Positions 25,712 to 34,723 of a stretch of 64,000 nucleotides of DNA are shown here, one piece after another. Position 1 is the stretch's first letter, and every line of letters starts with the position of its first letter. The DNA is taken from positions 3,968,001 through 4,032,000 of the forward strand of contig NZ_CP134876.1 in the NCBI RefSeq assembly GCF_032108445.1, in the 5' to 3' direction. This DNA is from Micromonospora halotolerans. Its GTDB lineage: Bacteria > Actinomycetota > Actinomycetes > Mycobacteriales > Micromonosporaceae. Both the position numbers and the translations under genes were made by a program. The notes under the pieces were generated by a model, which was given only the letters and a program-made list of their open reading frames with translations, made no database searches and was not told the origin of the DNA.

Positions 25712-26869
25712 TCAGTACGCCAGCGCCGTTGGCCGTCCCAGCAGCCGCGCGCCGTTGTTGCCCAGCCAGCCCTCCGCGGCCGCCGCGTGCTGGGCGAACG
25801 TGTGGATGTCCCGGAACCGGCGCTGGAGCGGGGAGGAGTCCCGGGCCGCGCCGCCGCCGGCCGCCCGGTAGCAGGTGGCCACCGCGGCGATCGCCTGCTC
25901 GGTGACCCACGGCAGCGCCGCGGAAATGGTCGGTTGCAGCGCCGGGATCCGCTCCGGGTCCCGGGCGCAGGCCGTCCAGAGGTCGTCGGCAAGATCGGCG
26001 AGGAGCGTGCGGGCGGCGCGTACGTTCAGGTCGGCCCGGCCCAGGTGGATCCGGAAGGCGGGGGAGTCGGCGAGCGGCTGCCCGGCGTAGAGCCGCTGCC
26101 GGTCGCCGCCGAGCAGCGCGGTCATGTCGTCCAACGCGCCCTGCGCGATGCCGACCGCCACGGCGCCCAGGTGCAGGACGAACTGCGCCAGCGGCGCCAC
26201 GAACCCCGGCCCGGGCACGCACGGCGTGCCGGTGAACAGGTCGAAGCTCGCCTCGGCCGGGCAGAAGGCCGAGTCGATCGCCACGTCGTGGCTGCCGGTG
26301 CCGCGCAGGCCCAGCACGTGCCAGGTGTCCACCACGGTCACCCGGTCGGCGGGGAAGAGCATCGAGCGGGTCTCCGGCGGTGCGCCGTCCGCGCCCGGCA
26401 GCGGCTGGCCGTCGGCGGTGACCAGGCAGTTGCCGAAGATCCAGTCGGCGTGCCGGCAGCCGCTGGCGAACGCCCAGCGCCCGCTGACCTGGAAGCCGCC
26501 GTCGGCGAGCTCGGCCCGGCCCTGTGGGGCGAAGGCGCCGGCCACCACGACGTCCGGACCGGCGGCGTAGATCTTGTCGAACCGGTCCCGGGACAGCAGG
26601 GCCAGCAGGTGCGGGGTCTCCGCGCCGATCATCACGGTCCAGCCGGTCGAGCCGTCCGCCCGGGCCAGGGCCTCCAGCACCGCCATGCCGGTGCGCAGGT
26701 CGACCTCGTGCCCGCCGTGGCCGCGCGGCACGAACATCCGGAAGCAGCCGGCGGCGCGGAGCCGGTCGAGCAGGTCGGCGGGCAGCTCCCGCTCCCGCTC
26801 GATCTCCGCGGCCCGCGCGGTCAGTTCGGGCGTCAGCTCGCGTACGGCGGTCAGCAGGTCGTGCGCCAT
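25712..26869 (-). CDS. Acyl-CoA dehydrogenase-fold flavin monooxygenase (HsaA/DszC-like, group D)
   Basis: This 385-residue protein has the acyl-CoA dehydrogenase fold (N-terminal helices, middle beta domain with FQVSGRWAFASGCRHADW, C-terminal helices) but lacks the catalytic Glu pattern of dehydrogenases. It resembles two-component flavin monooxygenases such as HsaA, DszC and p-hydroxyphenylacetate hydroxylase oxygenase subunits: DGSTGWTVMIGAETPHLLALL and WHVLGLRGTGSHDVAIDSAF. Such enzymes use reduced flavin from a partner reductase. No reductase is adjacent. ATG 26869 follows GGGAGG by six bases. Confidence 0.8.
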   Translation of the reverse strand: MAHDLLTAVRELTPELTARAAEIERERELPADLLDRLRAAGCFRMFVPRGHGGHEVDLRTGMAVLEALARADGSTGWTVMIGAETPHLLALLSRDRFDKIYAAGPDVVVAGAFAPQGRAELADGGFQVSGRWAFASGCRHADWIFGNCLVTADGQPLPGADGAPPETRSMLFPADRVTVVDTWHVLGLRGTGSHDVAIDSAFCPAEASFDLFTGTPCVPGPGFVAPLAQFVLHLGAVAVGIAQGALDDMTALLGGDRQRLYAGQPLADSPAFRIHLGRADLNVRAARTLLADLADDLWTACARDPERIPALQPTISAALPWVTEQAIAAVATCYRAAGGGAARDSSPLQRRFRDIHTFAQHAAAAEGWLGNNGARLLGRPTALAY

Positions 26870-27093
26870 TGGTGGCCTCCCTCGGCATCGTGTGCGGCTC
26901 CACGGTGAGCGGCCCACCGTCCCGACCACCAGGGACACCGGCACCGACCGGTCGGGACACCGCCGCAGCCCGGGTACGCCGCCGGAAGCGCCCGGACGGT
27001 CGGGACGCCTCGCCCCATGCGCCCGGGACGCCAGGACGGCGACGCTCTGACTCGCGGCGCTCCACCCGCGCCCCCGACCTGTAGGAGGAACCC

Positions 27094-27780
27094 ATGACCA
27101 GCGCCCTGCTCGACACCACCGCCGCGCCGGCCGGCACCGGCCGCCCCCGCCGGGGCTGGGCGGTCGCCGGGGCCGTCGGCGGCCTCACCGGCGTAGCCCT
27201 GTTCCTGGTCAGCCCGGCGCTGACCGAGGTGGACCGGTCGCACTTCGCCGACAACGAGCGCTTCGTGGCGGCCATGGCGGGCCGCGAGGCGTACGCCTGG
27301 GTGTTCCAGGTCCTGGCCGTGCTGGCCGCCGGGTGCCTGGCGGTCTTCGCGGCCGGGCTGCGGCGGCGGCTGGCCGCTCGGGAGCCGGCCGGCGGCCTCC
27401 TGCCCGACGTGGCCGCGGCCGGTCTGCTGCTCACCGCCGCGCTGCTGCTCGTCGGCGGCGGCGTGGCCACCGAGCTGTACTGGGACCTGCGACACCTGTC
27501 CGAGACCGACCCCGACACCGTCGCCGCGCTGGCCGCCGCCTACAGCACCCTCCCGTGGGTGTGGGCCGGGGCCGGGCTGAGCGCCGGTGCGGTGGCCGTG
27601 GCCGGGCTGCGCCGCCGGTCGGTGAGCCGCTGGCTCGCGGTGTTCAGCCTGCTCATGACGCTGCTGGTGCTGGTCACCCAGGCGGTGCCGCTGCAGTACC
27701 TGGCGCTCGCCCCGGTGGCGCTCTGGGCCACTGTCGCCGGTCTGACATTCGCGCTGGAACGGCGGGGCCTCGGCAACTGA
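27094..27780 (+). CDS. Six-helix membrane protein, DUF4386-like, unknown function
   Basis: This 228-residue membrane protein has about six helices (VGGLTGVALFLVSPAL, FQVLAVLAAGCLAVFAAGL, AAAGLLLTAALLLVGGG and so on). The start ATG is preceded by AGGAGG with six bases spacing. It is followed 25 bases later by a two-component system. No catalytic motif is visible. It may be sensed or controlled by the kinase, which is inference from position only. Confidence 0.6.
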   Translation: MTSALLDTTAAPAGTGRPRRGWAVAGAVGGLTGVALFLVSPALTEVDRSHFADNERFVAAMAGREAYAWVFQVLAVLAAGCLAVFAAGLRRRLAAREPAGGLLPDVAAAGLLLTAALLLVGGGVATELYWDLRHLSETDPDTVAALAAAYSTLPWVWAGAGLSAGAVAVAGLRRRSVSRWLAVFSLLMTLLVLVTQAVPLQYLALAPVALWATVAGLTFALERRGLGN

Positions 27781-27805
27781 GCCGGCGACTGCCAGGATCA
27801 GGGCC

Positions 27806-29893
27806 ATGTCCGTCCCGCCGACGCCCGCGCCTCCCCGCGACCGCCGCCGCCCGGTCGCCGCCCGGCTGGTCGCCGTCGGCTGCGCGCTCCTGCTCGTCGG
27901 TACGGCGGCCTGCTGGGTGGCGGCCCACCGGCCGTGGGGGCTGTCGCAGCTCTACTTCCTGGTCGACTTCACCGACTGCGCGGTCTACGGCACGGTCGCC
28001 TGGCTGGTCCTGCTGCGCCGTGGTCACCCGGTCGCCTGGCTGCTCGCCGCGACCGGGCTGGGCGGCGGGGTCTCCGCGCTGAGCGCGCAGTACGTGGATC
28101 TGCTCGCGGTCCGGCCCGACCTGCCCGCGCCGGTGCTGCTCACCTCGGCCCGGGACTGGGCCTGGGTGCCCGGGATGCTCTCGCTCATCACGGTGGTGCC
28201 CTGGCTGGTCCGGGAGGGGCGGCTGCCCGCGCCGGCCCGGGTCGCCGTGGTGGCCGGCACGCTGGTCACCTCGGGGATCGCGCTGTTCCACCTGACCTGG
28301 CCGGGGCGGCCGGGGCATCCCTCGGGAGCGCCGTTCCCGATCACCGCGCCGCGCTGGGCTGAGTTCGTGGTCGCCGGGGAGCCGTGGCTGTTCCGGGTGG
28401 TCCCGCTGCTCGGGCTGGTGGCCGCCGCCGGGGTGCTGCGGCGGTGGCGTACCGGGCCGCCGGCCGAGCGGGTGGGGCTGGGCTGGCTGGCGGTCGGCAC
28501 CCTGCTGCTCGCGGTGAGCTTCGCCCCGCTCGGCTTCCCCGCCGGGTGGGCCCGCCAGGTCCCGGACTGGCTGGCCCCGACCGCGATGCTCGCCTCGCAG
28601 GCGTTCTTCCCGGCTGCGGTGCTGGCCGTGGTGCTCCGGCAGCGGCTGTGGGGGATCGAGATCGCGGTGCGCCGCACCCTGGTCTGGTTCCTGCTCACCT
28701 TCCTGCTGGTGACCGCGTACGTGATCGGGGTGAGTCTGCTTGACGGGCTGCTGCCGTCGTCGCCGGCCGTGCCGGGGGTGCTGGTCACCGCGCTCGTGGC
28801 CGCCGGCACCCAACCGGCCCGGTCCCGGGTGCAGCGCGGCGTGGACCGGCTGATCCACGGCGAGGCGGTGGAGCCGCTCGGCGTGGTCCGCGGCGTCGGC
28901 CACCGGATCAGTGCCTCCACCGACCCGGCGGACGTGCTGGACGGGGTGGCGCGCAGCGTGACGGACCTGCTCCGGCTGGGCGCGTGCGCGATCGAGGTGG
29001 ACGGCCCGGAGCCGTACGCCGCCCACGGCTCCTCGGCTGGCCCGGTGGGCGCGCCGCTGGTGCTGCCGCTGCTCCGGGGCGGCACCGAGATCGGCCGGCT
29101 GGTCGCCTGGGCCCGGGCGGGCGAGCGGCTGGACGGCCGGACCCGCGCGGCGCTGCTCGACCTGGTGCCGTTGGTCGCCTCGGCCGCCAGCCTGGCCGCC
29201 ACCGGCCGGGCGCTGGCCGCCTCCCGGTCCCGGCTGGCCGAGGCGCGCGAGGAGGAGCGGCGCAAACTGCGCCGGGACCTGCACGACGGGCTCGGTCCTG
29301 CGCTGGCCGGGGTGGCGCTCGGCCTGGCGGCGGCCCGTAACCTGCTCACCGTGGATCCCGAGGCGGCCGGCCGGTTGCTGGACCGGTTGCGCGACGAGAC
29401 CGACCAGCGGGTGGAGCACGTCCGGGACCTGGCCCGGGGGCTGCTGCCACCGGTGCTGGGCGAGCGCGGCCTCGCCCCGGCGCTGCACGAGCTGGCCCAG
29501 CGCTACGCGGGCTCGGGGCTGGCCGTGCAGGTGACGGCCGAGCCGCTGCCGCTGCCCGAGCCGGTGGCCACCGCGATCTACGGGATCGTCTCCGAGGCGG
29601 TCCGCAACGCGCACCGGCACGCGGGCGCGACGGCCTGCCAGGTGACCGTGCATCGGGACGACGGGGGGCTCACGCTCCGGGTCGAGGACGGCGGTCGCGG
29701 CATCGTGCCGGGCACGCCCGCCGGGATCGGGATGCGCTCGATGCGGGAGCGGGCCGAGGGGATCGGCGGGGTGTGTGTGGTCGCGCCGGGGCCGGACGGT
29801 GGCACCACGGTCACCGTCCGGGTGCCGGCCGCCCGGCTGTCCGGCGACGCCGCGGCGGACGTAGCCGGGCAGCCGTTCGCGGTGGTCCCGTGA
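27806..29893 (+). CDS. NarL-type sensor histidine kinase with multi-helix membrane sensor
   Basis: This 695-residue protein has about eight N-terminal helices (residues 20-335), a GAF-like segment (about 360-455), a HisKA_3 dimerisation helix EERRKLRRDLHDGLGPALAG with the phospho-acceptor His 493, and a C-terminal HATPase (N-box EAVRNAHRHA, G-box VEDGGRGI). It autophosphorylates in response to an unknown membrane-associated signal. Its stop overlaps the start of the response regulator by 4 bp (GTGA), so they are a cognate pair. Confidence 0.92.
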   Translation: MSVPPTPAPPRDRRRPVAARLVAVGCALLLVGTAACWVAAHRPWGLSQLYFLVDFTDCAVYGTVAWLVLLRRGHPVAWLLAATGLGGGVSALSAQYVDLLAVRPDLPAPVLLTSARDWAWVPGMLSLITVVPWLVREGRLPAPARVAVVAGTLVTSGIALFHLTWPGRPGHPSGAPFPITAPRWAEFVVAGEPWLFRVVPLLGLVAAAGVLRRWRTGPPAERVGLGWLAVGTLLLAVSFAPLGFPAGWARQVPDWLAPTAMLASQAFFPAAVLAVVLRQRLWGIEIAVRRTLVWFLLTFLLVTAYVIGVSLLDGLLPSSPAVPGVLVTALVAAGTQPARSRVQRGVDRLIHGEAVEPLGVVRGVGHRISASTDPADVLDGVARSVTDLLRLGACAIEVDGPEPYAAHGSSAGPVGAPLVLPLLRGGTEIGRLVAWARAGERLDGRTRAALLDLVPLVASAASLAATGRALAASRSRLAEAREEERRKLRRDLHDGLGPALAGVALGLAAARNLLTVDPEAAGRLLDRLRDETDQRVEHVRDLARGLLPPVLGERGLAPALHELAQRYAGSGLAVQVTAEPLPLPEPVATAIYGIVSEAVRNAHRHAGATACQVTVHRDDGGLTLRVEDGGRGIVPGTPAGIGMRSMRERAEGIGGVCVVAPGPDGGTTVTVRVPAARLSGDAAADVAGQPFAVVP

Positions 29894-30543
29894 CCGGGGA
29901 GACGATCCGGGTCGCGGTGGTCGACGACCATCCGGTGTTCCGGCTCGGCATGAGCGCGCTGCTGGCCTCGACGGCCGGACTGGAGGTGGTCGGCGAAGCG
30001 GCCGACGCGGACGCCGCGCTGCGGGTCGCCGACCAGTACCAGCCCGACGTGATCATCATGGACCTGCACCTGGGCGGCCGTTCCGGGGTGGCGGCGACCC
30101 GGGAGATCGTGGCCCGGCACCCGGGGATCGGTGTGCTGGTGGTGACCATGCTGGACGACGACGACTGGGTCTTCGCGGCGCTGCGCGCCGGGGCCCGGGG
30201 CTACCTGCTCAAGGGCGCCGCCCCGGCCGAGGTGGAGCGCGCGGTCCGCGCGGTGGCCAACGGCGAGGTGCTGCTCGGCCCGGTCATCGCCAGCCGGGCG
30301 GTGAATTACCTGTCCGGGGCGCGCGGCGGCGGGGCGGCCCCGTTTCCGGAGCTGACCGACCGGGAACGCGAGGTGCTCGACCTGGTCGCCCAGGGGTTGA
30401 GCAACGTGGTCGTCGCCCGGCGGTTGACGTTGAGCCCGAAGACCGTCCGCAACCACCTGTCGAACGTGCTGGCCAAGCTCCAGGTGGCCGACCGCGCCCA
30501 GGCGATCGTGCGGGCCCGGGAGGCGGGCCTCGGTCAGCCCTGA
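29890..30543 (+). CDS. NarL/FixJ-family response regulator
   Basis: This 217-residue protein has a receiver domain with acidic pocket VVDDHP, phospho-acceptor Asp 58 in IIMDLHLGG and Lys in LLKGAAP. A C-terminal LuxR-type helix-turn-helix follows (LTDREREVLDLVAQGLSNVVVARRLTLSPKTVRNHLSNVLAKL). It is coupled to the upstream kinase. The end overlaps a convergent TetR gene by 10 bp. Confidence 0.93.
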   Translation: MTGETIRVAVVDDHPVFRLGMSALLASTAGLEVVGEAADADAALRVADQYQPDVIIMDLHLGGRSGVAATREIVARHPGIGVLVVTMLDDDDWVFAALRAGARGYLLKGAAPAEVERAVRAVANGEVLLGPVIASRAVNYLSGARGGGAAPFPELTDREREVLDLVAQGLSNVVVARRLTLSPKTVRNHLSNVLAKLQVADRAQAIVRAREAGLGQP

Positions 30544-31115
30544 CGGAAGTCGGCGGCCAGGACCCGCAGCGCCCGGGTCAGCTCCCGCGCCGAGGGGGCC
30601 GCCGCCGGGTCGACCAGCCACTGGGCCGCGACGCCGCCGATCAGCGCCTGGTGAAAGGCGCCGAGGGCGAGCGCGGTCGACTCGTCGAGGCCCGGGTCGA
30701 GCCGGTGGAAGACCTCGGCCAGCCCGAGCCGGGCCTGGCGGGTGACCCCGGTGAACGCCTCCCGCAGCTCGGGCGCCCGGTCGAGCTGCGCGATCAGCTC
30801 GAACTGGACGGCCCACAGCGGCCGTAGCCGGGTGAACGACTCGATGATCCGCTCCCACGCCGCCTCGAAGCGCTGCTCCGGCGTGGCGTCCGGCCCGGCG
30901 TCCTCGGCGAGGGCGCGTTCCAGCTCCTCGCCCCACTCGGCCATGGCCTCCACGAGCGCCTCGTTGAGCAGCGCCTTCGTGGTGCGGAAGTGGTAGCCGA
31001 TGGCGGCCAGGCTGGTGCCGGCGGCGCCGGCCACGTCCCGGGCCGTGGTGGCCGCGTAGCCCTTCTCCATGAGGCAGCGCTTGGCCCCGGCCAGCAGGTC
31101 CTCCCGATTTCCCAT
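30534..31115 (-). CDS. TetR-family transcriptional regulator
   Basis: This 193-residue repressor has the N-terminal TetR helix-turn-helix (GAKRCLMEKGYAATTARDVAGAAGTSLAAIGYHFRTTKALL, residues 8-48) and an all-helical ligand domain. It is divergent from a flavin monooxygenase gene with a 71-bp shared control region. Such pairs are usually auto-repressed and induced by a substrate of the enzyme. Possible operator half-sites ACAAAGGT, ACAAATGT and ACGCTTGT lie between the two genes. Confidence 0.9.
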   Translation of the reverse strand: MGNREDLLAGAKRCLMEKGYAATTARDVAGAAGTSLAAIGYHFRTTKALLNEALVEAMAEWGEELERALAEDAGPDATPEQRFEAAWERIIESFTRLRPLWAVQFELIAQLDRAPELREAFTGVTRQARLGLAEVFHRLDPGLDESTALALGAFHQALIGGVAAQWLVDPAAAPSARELTRALRVLAADFRQG

Positions 31116-31140
31116 GCGAGCAGCCTAGCCGATTCCTTGA

Positions 31141-31174
31141 ACAAAGGTCTTGCACAAATGTCTAACACGCTTGT
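31141..31174. promoter_or_regulatory. Candidate TetR operator in the divergent promoter
   Basis: ACAAAGGT (31141-31148), ACAAATGT (31154-31161) and, inverted, ACGCTTGT (31167-31174) are spaced about 13 bases apart. A TTGCAC -35-like hexamer (31150-31155) overlaps them. Repression of both genes from this site is inferred. Confidence 0.45.
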
Positions 31175-31186
31175 ACCGTCGGTGGC

Positions 31187-32392
31187 ATGACTGATGTGCT
31201 GATCTCCGGCGCCGGTGTCGCCGGCCCCACGCTCGCCTGGTGGCTGCGCCGCCACGGCTTCCGGCCGACCGTCGTCGAGCGCGCCCCGGCGCTGCGCGAC
31301 GGGGGCTACAAGGTGGACGTCCGAGGCGCGGCGCTGACCGTGCTGGACCGGATGGGCCTGCTCGAGCAGGCGCGCCGGCACGACACCGGGATGCGGCTGG
31401 CCCGCTTCGTGGACGCGTCCGGCGCGCAGCTGGCCACCATGGACGCCGCGCTCTTCGGCGGCCGGGAGGGCGACGACGCCGAGCTGATGCGCGGCGACCT
31501 GGCCCGGCTGCTCGTCGCGGCCACCGGCGACGTGGAATACCTCTTCGGCGACTCGATCGCCACGCTGGATCCGGCCGCCGACGGGGTGGACGTGACCTTC
31601 GCCGGGGGCGGGCGCCGCCGCTTCGACCTGGTGGTCGGCGCCGACGGGCTGCACTCGACGGTACGCCGGCTCGCGTTCGGCCCCGCCGCCGCGCACCTGC
31701 GCCCGCTCGGGCACCACATCGCGATCTGCACGGTCCCCGCCGAGTTCGGCGAGGAGCGGGTCGAGCTGATGCACCCGGCGCCGGGCCGGACCGTCGGGGT
31801 CTACCGCACCGCCGGGGCGCCGGACGCCCGGGCGCTGTTCCTCTTCCCGTCGCCCGCCGAGGAACCCGATCACCGGGACCTGCCCGCCCAGCGGGCCGTG
31901 CTGGCCCGGGCGTTCGAGGGGGCCGGCTGGCGGGTGCCCGAGCTGCTCGCCGCGGCCGCCGACGCGCCGGACTTCTATCTCGCGCCCATGAGCCAGGTGC
32001 GGATGGACAGCTGGTCCACCGGCCGGGTCGGGCTCGTCGGCGACGCCGGCTACGGCCCGTCGCCCGCCTCCGGGCAGGGCACCAGCCTCGGGCTCGTCGG
32101 GGCGTACGTGCTGGCCGCCTCGCTGGCCGAGGCCGGTGGGGACCCGGTGACCGGCTTCGCGGGGTACGAGCGGCGGATGCGCCCGTTCGTGACGGCGAAC
32201 CAGCTGCTGGCCGAGCGCAACCTCAAGGGCATGGTGCTCTCCTCGGCCGCACAGATCCGGTTCCAGACGCTGATGCTGCGGCTCATGCCGCGCATGCCCG
32301 GCCGGGAGCGGATGATCCGCCGGGTCACCGAGCCGATCCGCCGGGCGGCCACCGCGATCACCCTGCCGGACGCCCCGGCCGCCACCCGCTGA
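31187..32392 (+). CDS. FAD-dependent monooxygenase (PHBH/TetX-like)
   Basis: This 401-residue single-component flavin monooxygenase begins DVLISGAGVAGPTLAWWLRRHG (GxGxxG), has the DG motif VVGADGLHSTVRRLAFG and the GD motif RVGLVGDAGYGPSPASGQG. The shorter C-terminus matches the TetX-like branch that hydroxylates drugs or small aromatics. It is controlled by the divergent TetR gene. The ATG is only eight bases from a possible -10, so it may be leaderless. The substrate is unknown. Confidence 0.88.
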   Translation: MTDVLISGAGVAGPTLAWWLRRHGFRPTVVERAPALRDGGYKVDVRGAALTVLDRMGLLEQARRHDTGMRLARFVDASGAQLATMDAALFGGREGDDAELMRGDLARLLVAATGDVEYLFGDSIATLDPAADGVDVTFAGGGRRRFDLVVGADGLHSTVRRLAFGPAAAHLRPLGHHIAICTVPAEFGEERVELMHPAPGRTVGVYRTAGAPDARALFLFPSPAEEPDHRDLPAQRAVLARAFEGAGWRVPELLAAAADAPDFYLAPMSQVRMDSWSTGRVGLVGDAGYGPSPASGQGTSLGLVGAYVLAASLAEAGGDPVTGFAGYERRMRPFVTANQLLAERNLKGMVLSSAAQIRFQTLMLRLMPRMPGRERMIRRVTEPIRRAATAITLPDAPAATR

Positions 32393-32396
32393 TCCG

Positions 32397-32924
32397 TCAG
32401 TCCGTCAGGCGCTCGTCGTACGCGGCCCGCAGCTCGTCCCAGCCGAACTCCTTGGCCTCGGCGCCCCGGATCGGGCCGACCGGGTCGCCGTCGAGCAGGT
32501 GGCCGGCCACGTCGAGGCAGAGGTGCCAGCCGGCGGCCATGCTGGCGCCCAGCGCGCGGTCGTCGAAGCGGTGCCGCAGCGTCAGCCGGGTGCCGCCCTC
32601 CGTGCCGGCCAGCTCCCAGCGGAGCAGGCCGTCGCCCCAGGTGTACTCCAACAGGGTGGGCGGCTCGGCGCGCCGCACGGTGGCCGGGGCGGGCCAGCGC
32701 CGGTCGCCGTCGACGGTGCTCAGCGTGACCGCCCCGGGCGTGGCCAGGTCACGGTCGGCGAGGAAGGGCGCCCACTGGGCGAGCTGGTCCGGCTCGGTGA
32801 GCGCCGCCCACACCCTGGCCGGCGGGTGCCGCAGGTCGCGGACGAGGACCAGGTCCCACCGGTCGCCGGCCGGCGCCCAGGAGACGTCGGCGAGCGGGCC
32901 GGGCCGGAAGCTGTCGCGGTCCAT
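32397..32924 (-). CDS. SRPBCC (AHSA1-type) domain protein
   Basis: This 175-residue START-like protein shows the AHSA1 pattern: VLVRDLRHPPARVWAALTEPDQLAQWAPF, then ELAGTEGGTRLTLRHRF and a C-terminal helix with AAGWHLCLDVAGHLL. I chose ATG 32924, five bases after GAGGAG inside the upstream gene's last codons. It forms an ArsR-SRPBCC pair, common in actinobacteria; the SRPBCC partner probably binds a hydrophobic ligand. The ligand is unknown. Confidence 0.85.
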   Translation of the reverse strand: MDRDSFRPGPLADVSWAPAGDRWDLVLVRDLRHPPARVWAALTEPDQLAQWAPFLADRDLATPGAVTLSTVDGDRRWPAPATVRRAEPPTLLEYTWGDGLLRWELAGTEGGTRLTLRHRFDDRALGASMAAGWHLCLDVAGHLLDGDPVGPIRGAEAKEFGWDELRAAYDERLTD

Positions 32925-32926
32925 GG

Positions 32927-33241
32927 TCACTCCTCACTGTCGAGATGGCGTTCCAGGGCGTCGAGGTGGTCGGCCCACATCCGCCGGTACGGCCCGAGCC
33001 AGTCGTCCACGGCGCGCAGCGGGCGGACGTCGAGCCGGTAGATCCGCTGCTGGGCGGCGGTGCGGCAGCTCACCAGGCCAGCATCCCGCAGCACCTTCAG
33101 ATGCTTGGAGACGGCCGGTTGGCTCATGCCGAGCGCGTCCACGAGGTCGCCGACGCTGCTCTCCGCCCGGCGCAGCCGGTCGAGGATGCGGCGTCGGGTG
33201 GGCTCGGCCAGCACGGTGAAGGCATCCCCGGACACCCCCAC
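32927..33241 (-). CDS. ArsR-family transcriptional regulator
   Basis: This 104-residue winged-helix repressor has FTVLAEPTRRRILDRLRRAESSVGDLVDALGMSQPAVSKHLKVLRDAGLVSCRTAAQQRIYRL, the core ArsR domain without the metal-binding Cys box, as in SRPBCC-linked members. GTG 33241 lies directly after a -10 hexamer, so it is probably leaderless. It is the first gene of a two-gene operon. Confidence 0.92.
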   Translation of the reverse strand: MGVSGDAFTVLAEPTRRRILDRLRRAESSVGDLVDALGMSQPAVSKHLKVLRDAGLVSCRTAAQQRIYRLDVRPLRAVDDWLGPYRRMWADHLDALERHLDSEE

Positions 33242-33271
33242 AATATGCCCCGACGCTCATATGCCTGTCAA
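33242..33271 (-). promoter_or_regulatory. Leaderless promoter of the ArsR operon with overlapping operator
   Basis: On the minus strand a perfect TTGACA -35 (33271-33266) is followed after 18 bases by CATATT (33247-33242), with the GTG start immediately next. ATATG (33243-33247) and CATAT (33258-33262) form an inverted repeat across the spacer and -10, fitting self-repression by ArsR. Confidence 0.7.
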
Positions 33272-33323
33272 GGAATACGAGCCGCGCACACGGCCGGTCC
33301 GCCCGCTTTCTATGCTCGGGGGC

Positions 33324-34253
33324 ATGGAACTGCGGATCTTCACCGAACCCCAGCAGGGCGCCAGTTACGACCAGCTGCTCGCCGTGGCCCGCCGCGCGGA
33401 GGAGACCGGCTTCGGCGCCTTCTTCCGCTCCGACCACTACCTGAAGATGGGCTCGGTGAGCGGCGACCCGGGTCCGACCGACGCCTGGACCACCCTCGCC
33501 GGCCTGGCCCGGGACACCACGCGGATCCGGCTCGGCACCCTCATGACGGCGGCCACCTTCCGGCTGCCGGGCCCGCTCGCCATCACCGTCGCCCAGGTCG
33601 ACCAGATGAGCGGCGGCCGGGTCGAGCTGGGCATCGGCACCGGCTGGTTCGCCGAGGAGCACACCGCGTACGGCATCCCGTTCCCGCCGCTGGGCGAGCG
33701 GTTCGACCGGCTGGAGGAGCAGCTCGCGGTCATCACCGGGCTCTGGGCGACGCCGGCCGGGTCGACCTTCGACTTCCCCGGCAAGTACTACCCGGTCAGC
33801 GACTCCCCGGCGCTGCCCAAGCCGGTCCAGCAGCCGCGCCCCCCGATCCTGCTCGGCGGCATGGGACCGAAGCGGACGCCCCGCCTCGCCGCCCGGTACG
33901 CCGACGAGTTCAACCTGCCGTTCGCCTCGGTCGAGGACTCGGCCGCGCAGTTCCAGCGGGTCCGCGAGGCCTGCGCCGAGGCCGGCCGGGACGCGTCGAG
34001 CATGACCTGGTCCAACGCGCTGGTGCTCTGCTGCGGGCGGGACGACGCCGAGGTTGCCCGGCGCGCCGCGGCCATCGGGCGGGAGCCCGCGGAACTGCGG
34101 GAGAACGGCGCGGCCGGCACGCCCGCCGAGGTCGTCGACAAGCTCGGCCGGTACGCGGAGATCGGCAGCGAGCGGGTCTACCTCCAGGTGCTCGACCTGG
34201 CCGACCTGGACCACCTGGAGCTGGTCGCCGCCGAGGTGATGCGGCAGGTGTGA
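33324..34253 (+). CDS. LLM-class F420-dependent oxidoreductase
   Basis: This 309-residue luciferase-like TIM barrel has ELRIFTEPQQGASYDQLLAVARRAEETGFGAFFRSDHYL at its N-terminus, RIRLGTLM, GRVELGIGTGWFAEEH and PPILLGGMG, the pattern of F420-dependent members in actinobacteria. These use reduced F420 for hydride transfer to an unknown substrate. It is divergent from the ArsR operon. Its stop is two bases from a convergent gene. Confidence 0.88.
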   Translation: MELRIFTEPQQGASYDQLLAVARRAEETGFGAFFRSDHYLKMGSVSGDPGPTDAWTTLAGLARDTTRIRLGTLMTAATFRLPGPLAITVAQVDQMSGGRVELGIGTGWFAEEHTAYGIPFPPLGERFDRLEEQLAVITGLWATPAGSTFDFPGKYYPVSDSPALPKPVQQPRPPILLGGMGPKRTPRLAARYADEFNLPFASVEDSAAQFQRVREACAEAGRDASSMTWSNALVLCCGRDDAEVARRAAAIGREPAELRENGAAGTPAEVVDKLGRYAEIGSERVYLQVLDLADLDHLELVAAEVMRQV

Positions 34254-34255
34254 GG

Positions 34256-34624
34256 TCAGCGGGCCGGGCCGCGGCGCACCGTGTCGAGCCGGCCGTCCCG
34301 GTCGCTGTCCAGGTACGTCACGTCGGGGACACCGTCGCCGTCCAGGTCGACCTGCACCACGTCGGCCACCCCGTCGCCGTCGAGGTCGGTCACCACCTCG
34401 ACCGACCCGTCCAGGTGGCGGGTGACGATCGACCGTCCTCCGGCGGCCCGGGGCGGCGGCCCCGGCCGGGGGACCGGGTCGGGCTCGGGTTCCGGTGTCG
34501 GCGCCGGCACCGGGGCCGTGGCGTACGCCGCCCCGGCCGGATCGGGACCCACGCCGGTCGGGTCGATCTCCTCCTCCGACGGGTGCACGTCGCCCCGGAG
34601 GGTCGGGTCGCGGTAGCTGCTCAT
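34256..34624 (-). CDS. Small protein with three tandem DxDxDG repeats
   Basis: This 122-residue protein has a Pro/Glu-rich middle (APTPEPEPDPVPRPG) and a C-terminus with three back-to-back motifs: DLDGDGVADVV, DLDGDGVPDVT and DSDRDGRLDTV. Each DxDxDGxxD is the calcium-binding loop seen in EF-hand-like, thrombospondin type 3 and dockerin repeats. There is no signal peptide or membrane segment, which is unusual for such repeats. The start ATG 34624 has a weak ribosome site. The function is unknown; calcium binding is inferred. Confidence 0.7.
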   Translation of the reverse strand: MSSYRDPTLRGDVHPSEEEIDPTGVGPDPAGAAYATAPVPAPTPEPEPDPVPRPGPPPRAAGGRSIVTRHLDGSVEVVTDLDGDGVADVVQVDLDGDGVPDVTYLDSDRDGRLDTVRRGPAR

Positions 34625-34723
34625 GCCCACAGGGTTCCCTACCCGGCGGCGGGGCAACCACGCCTTGCGCGATTGGCGGATGATGCACGCGGACACCGGC
34701 GACCGGAACCGGGGAGGAACGAC

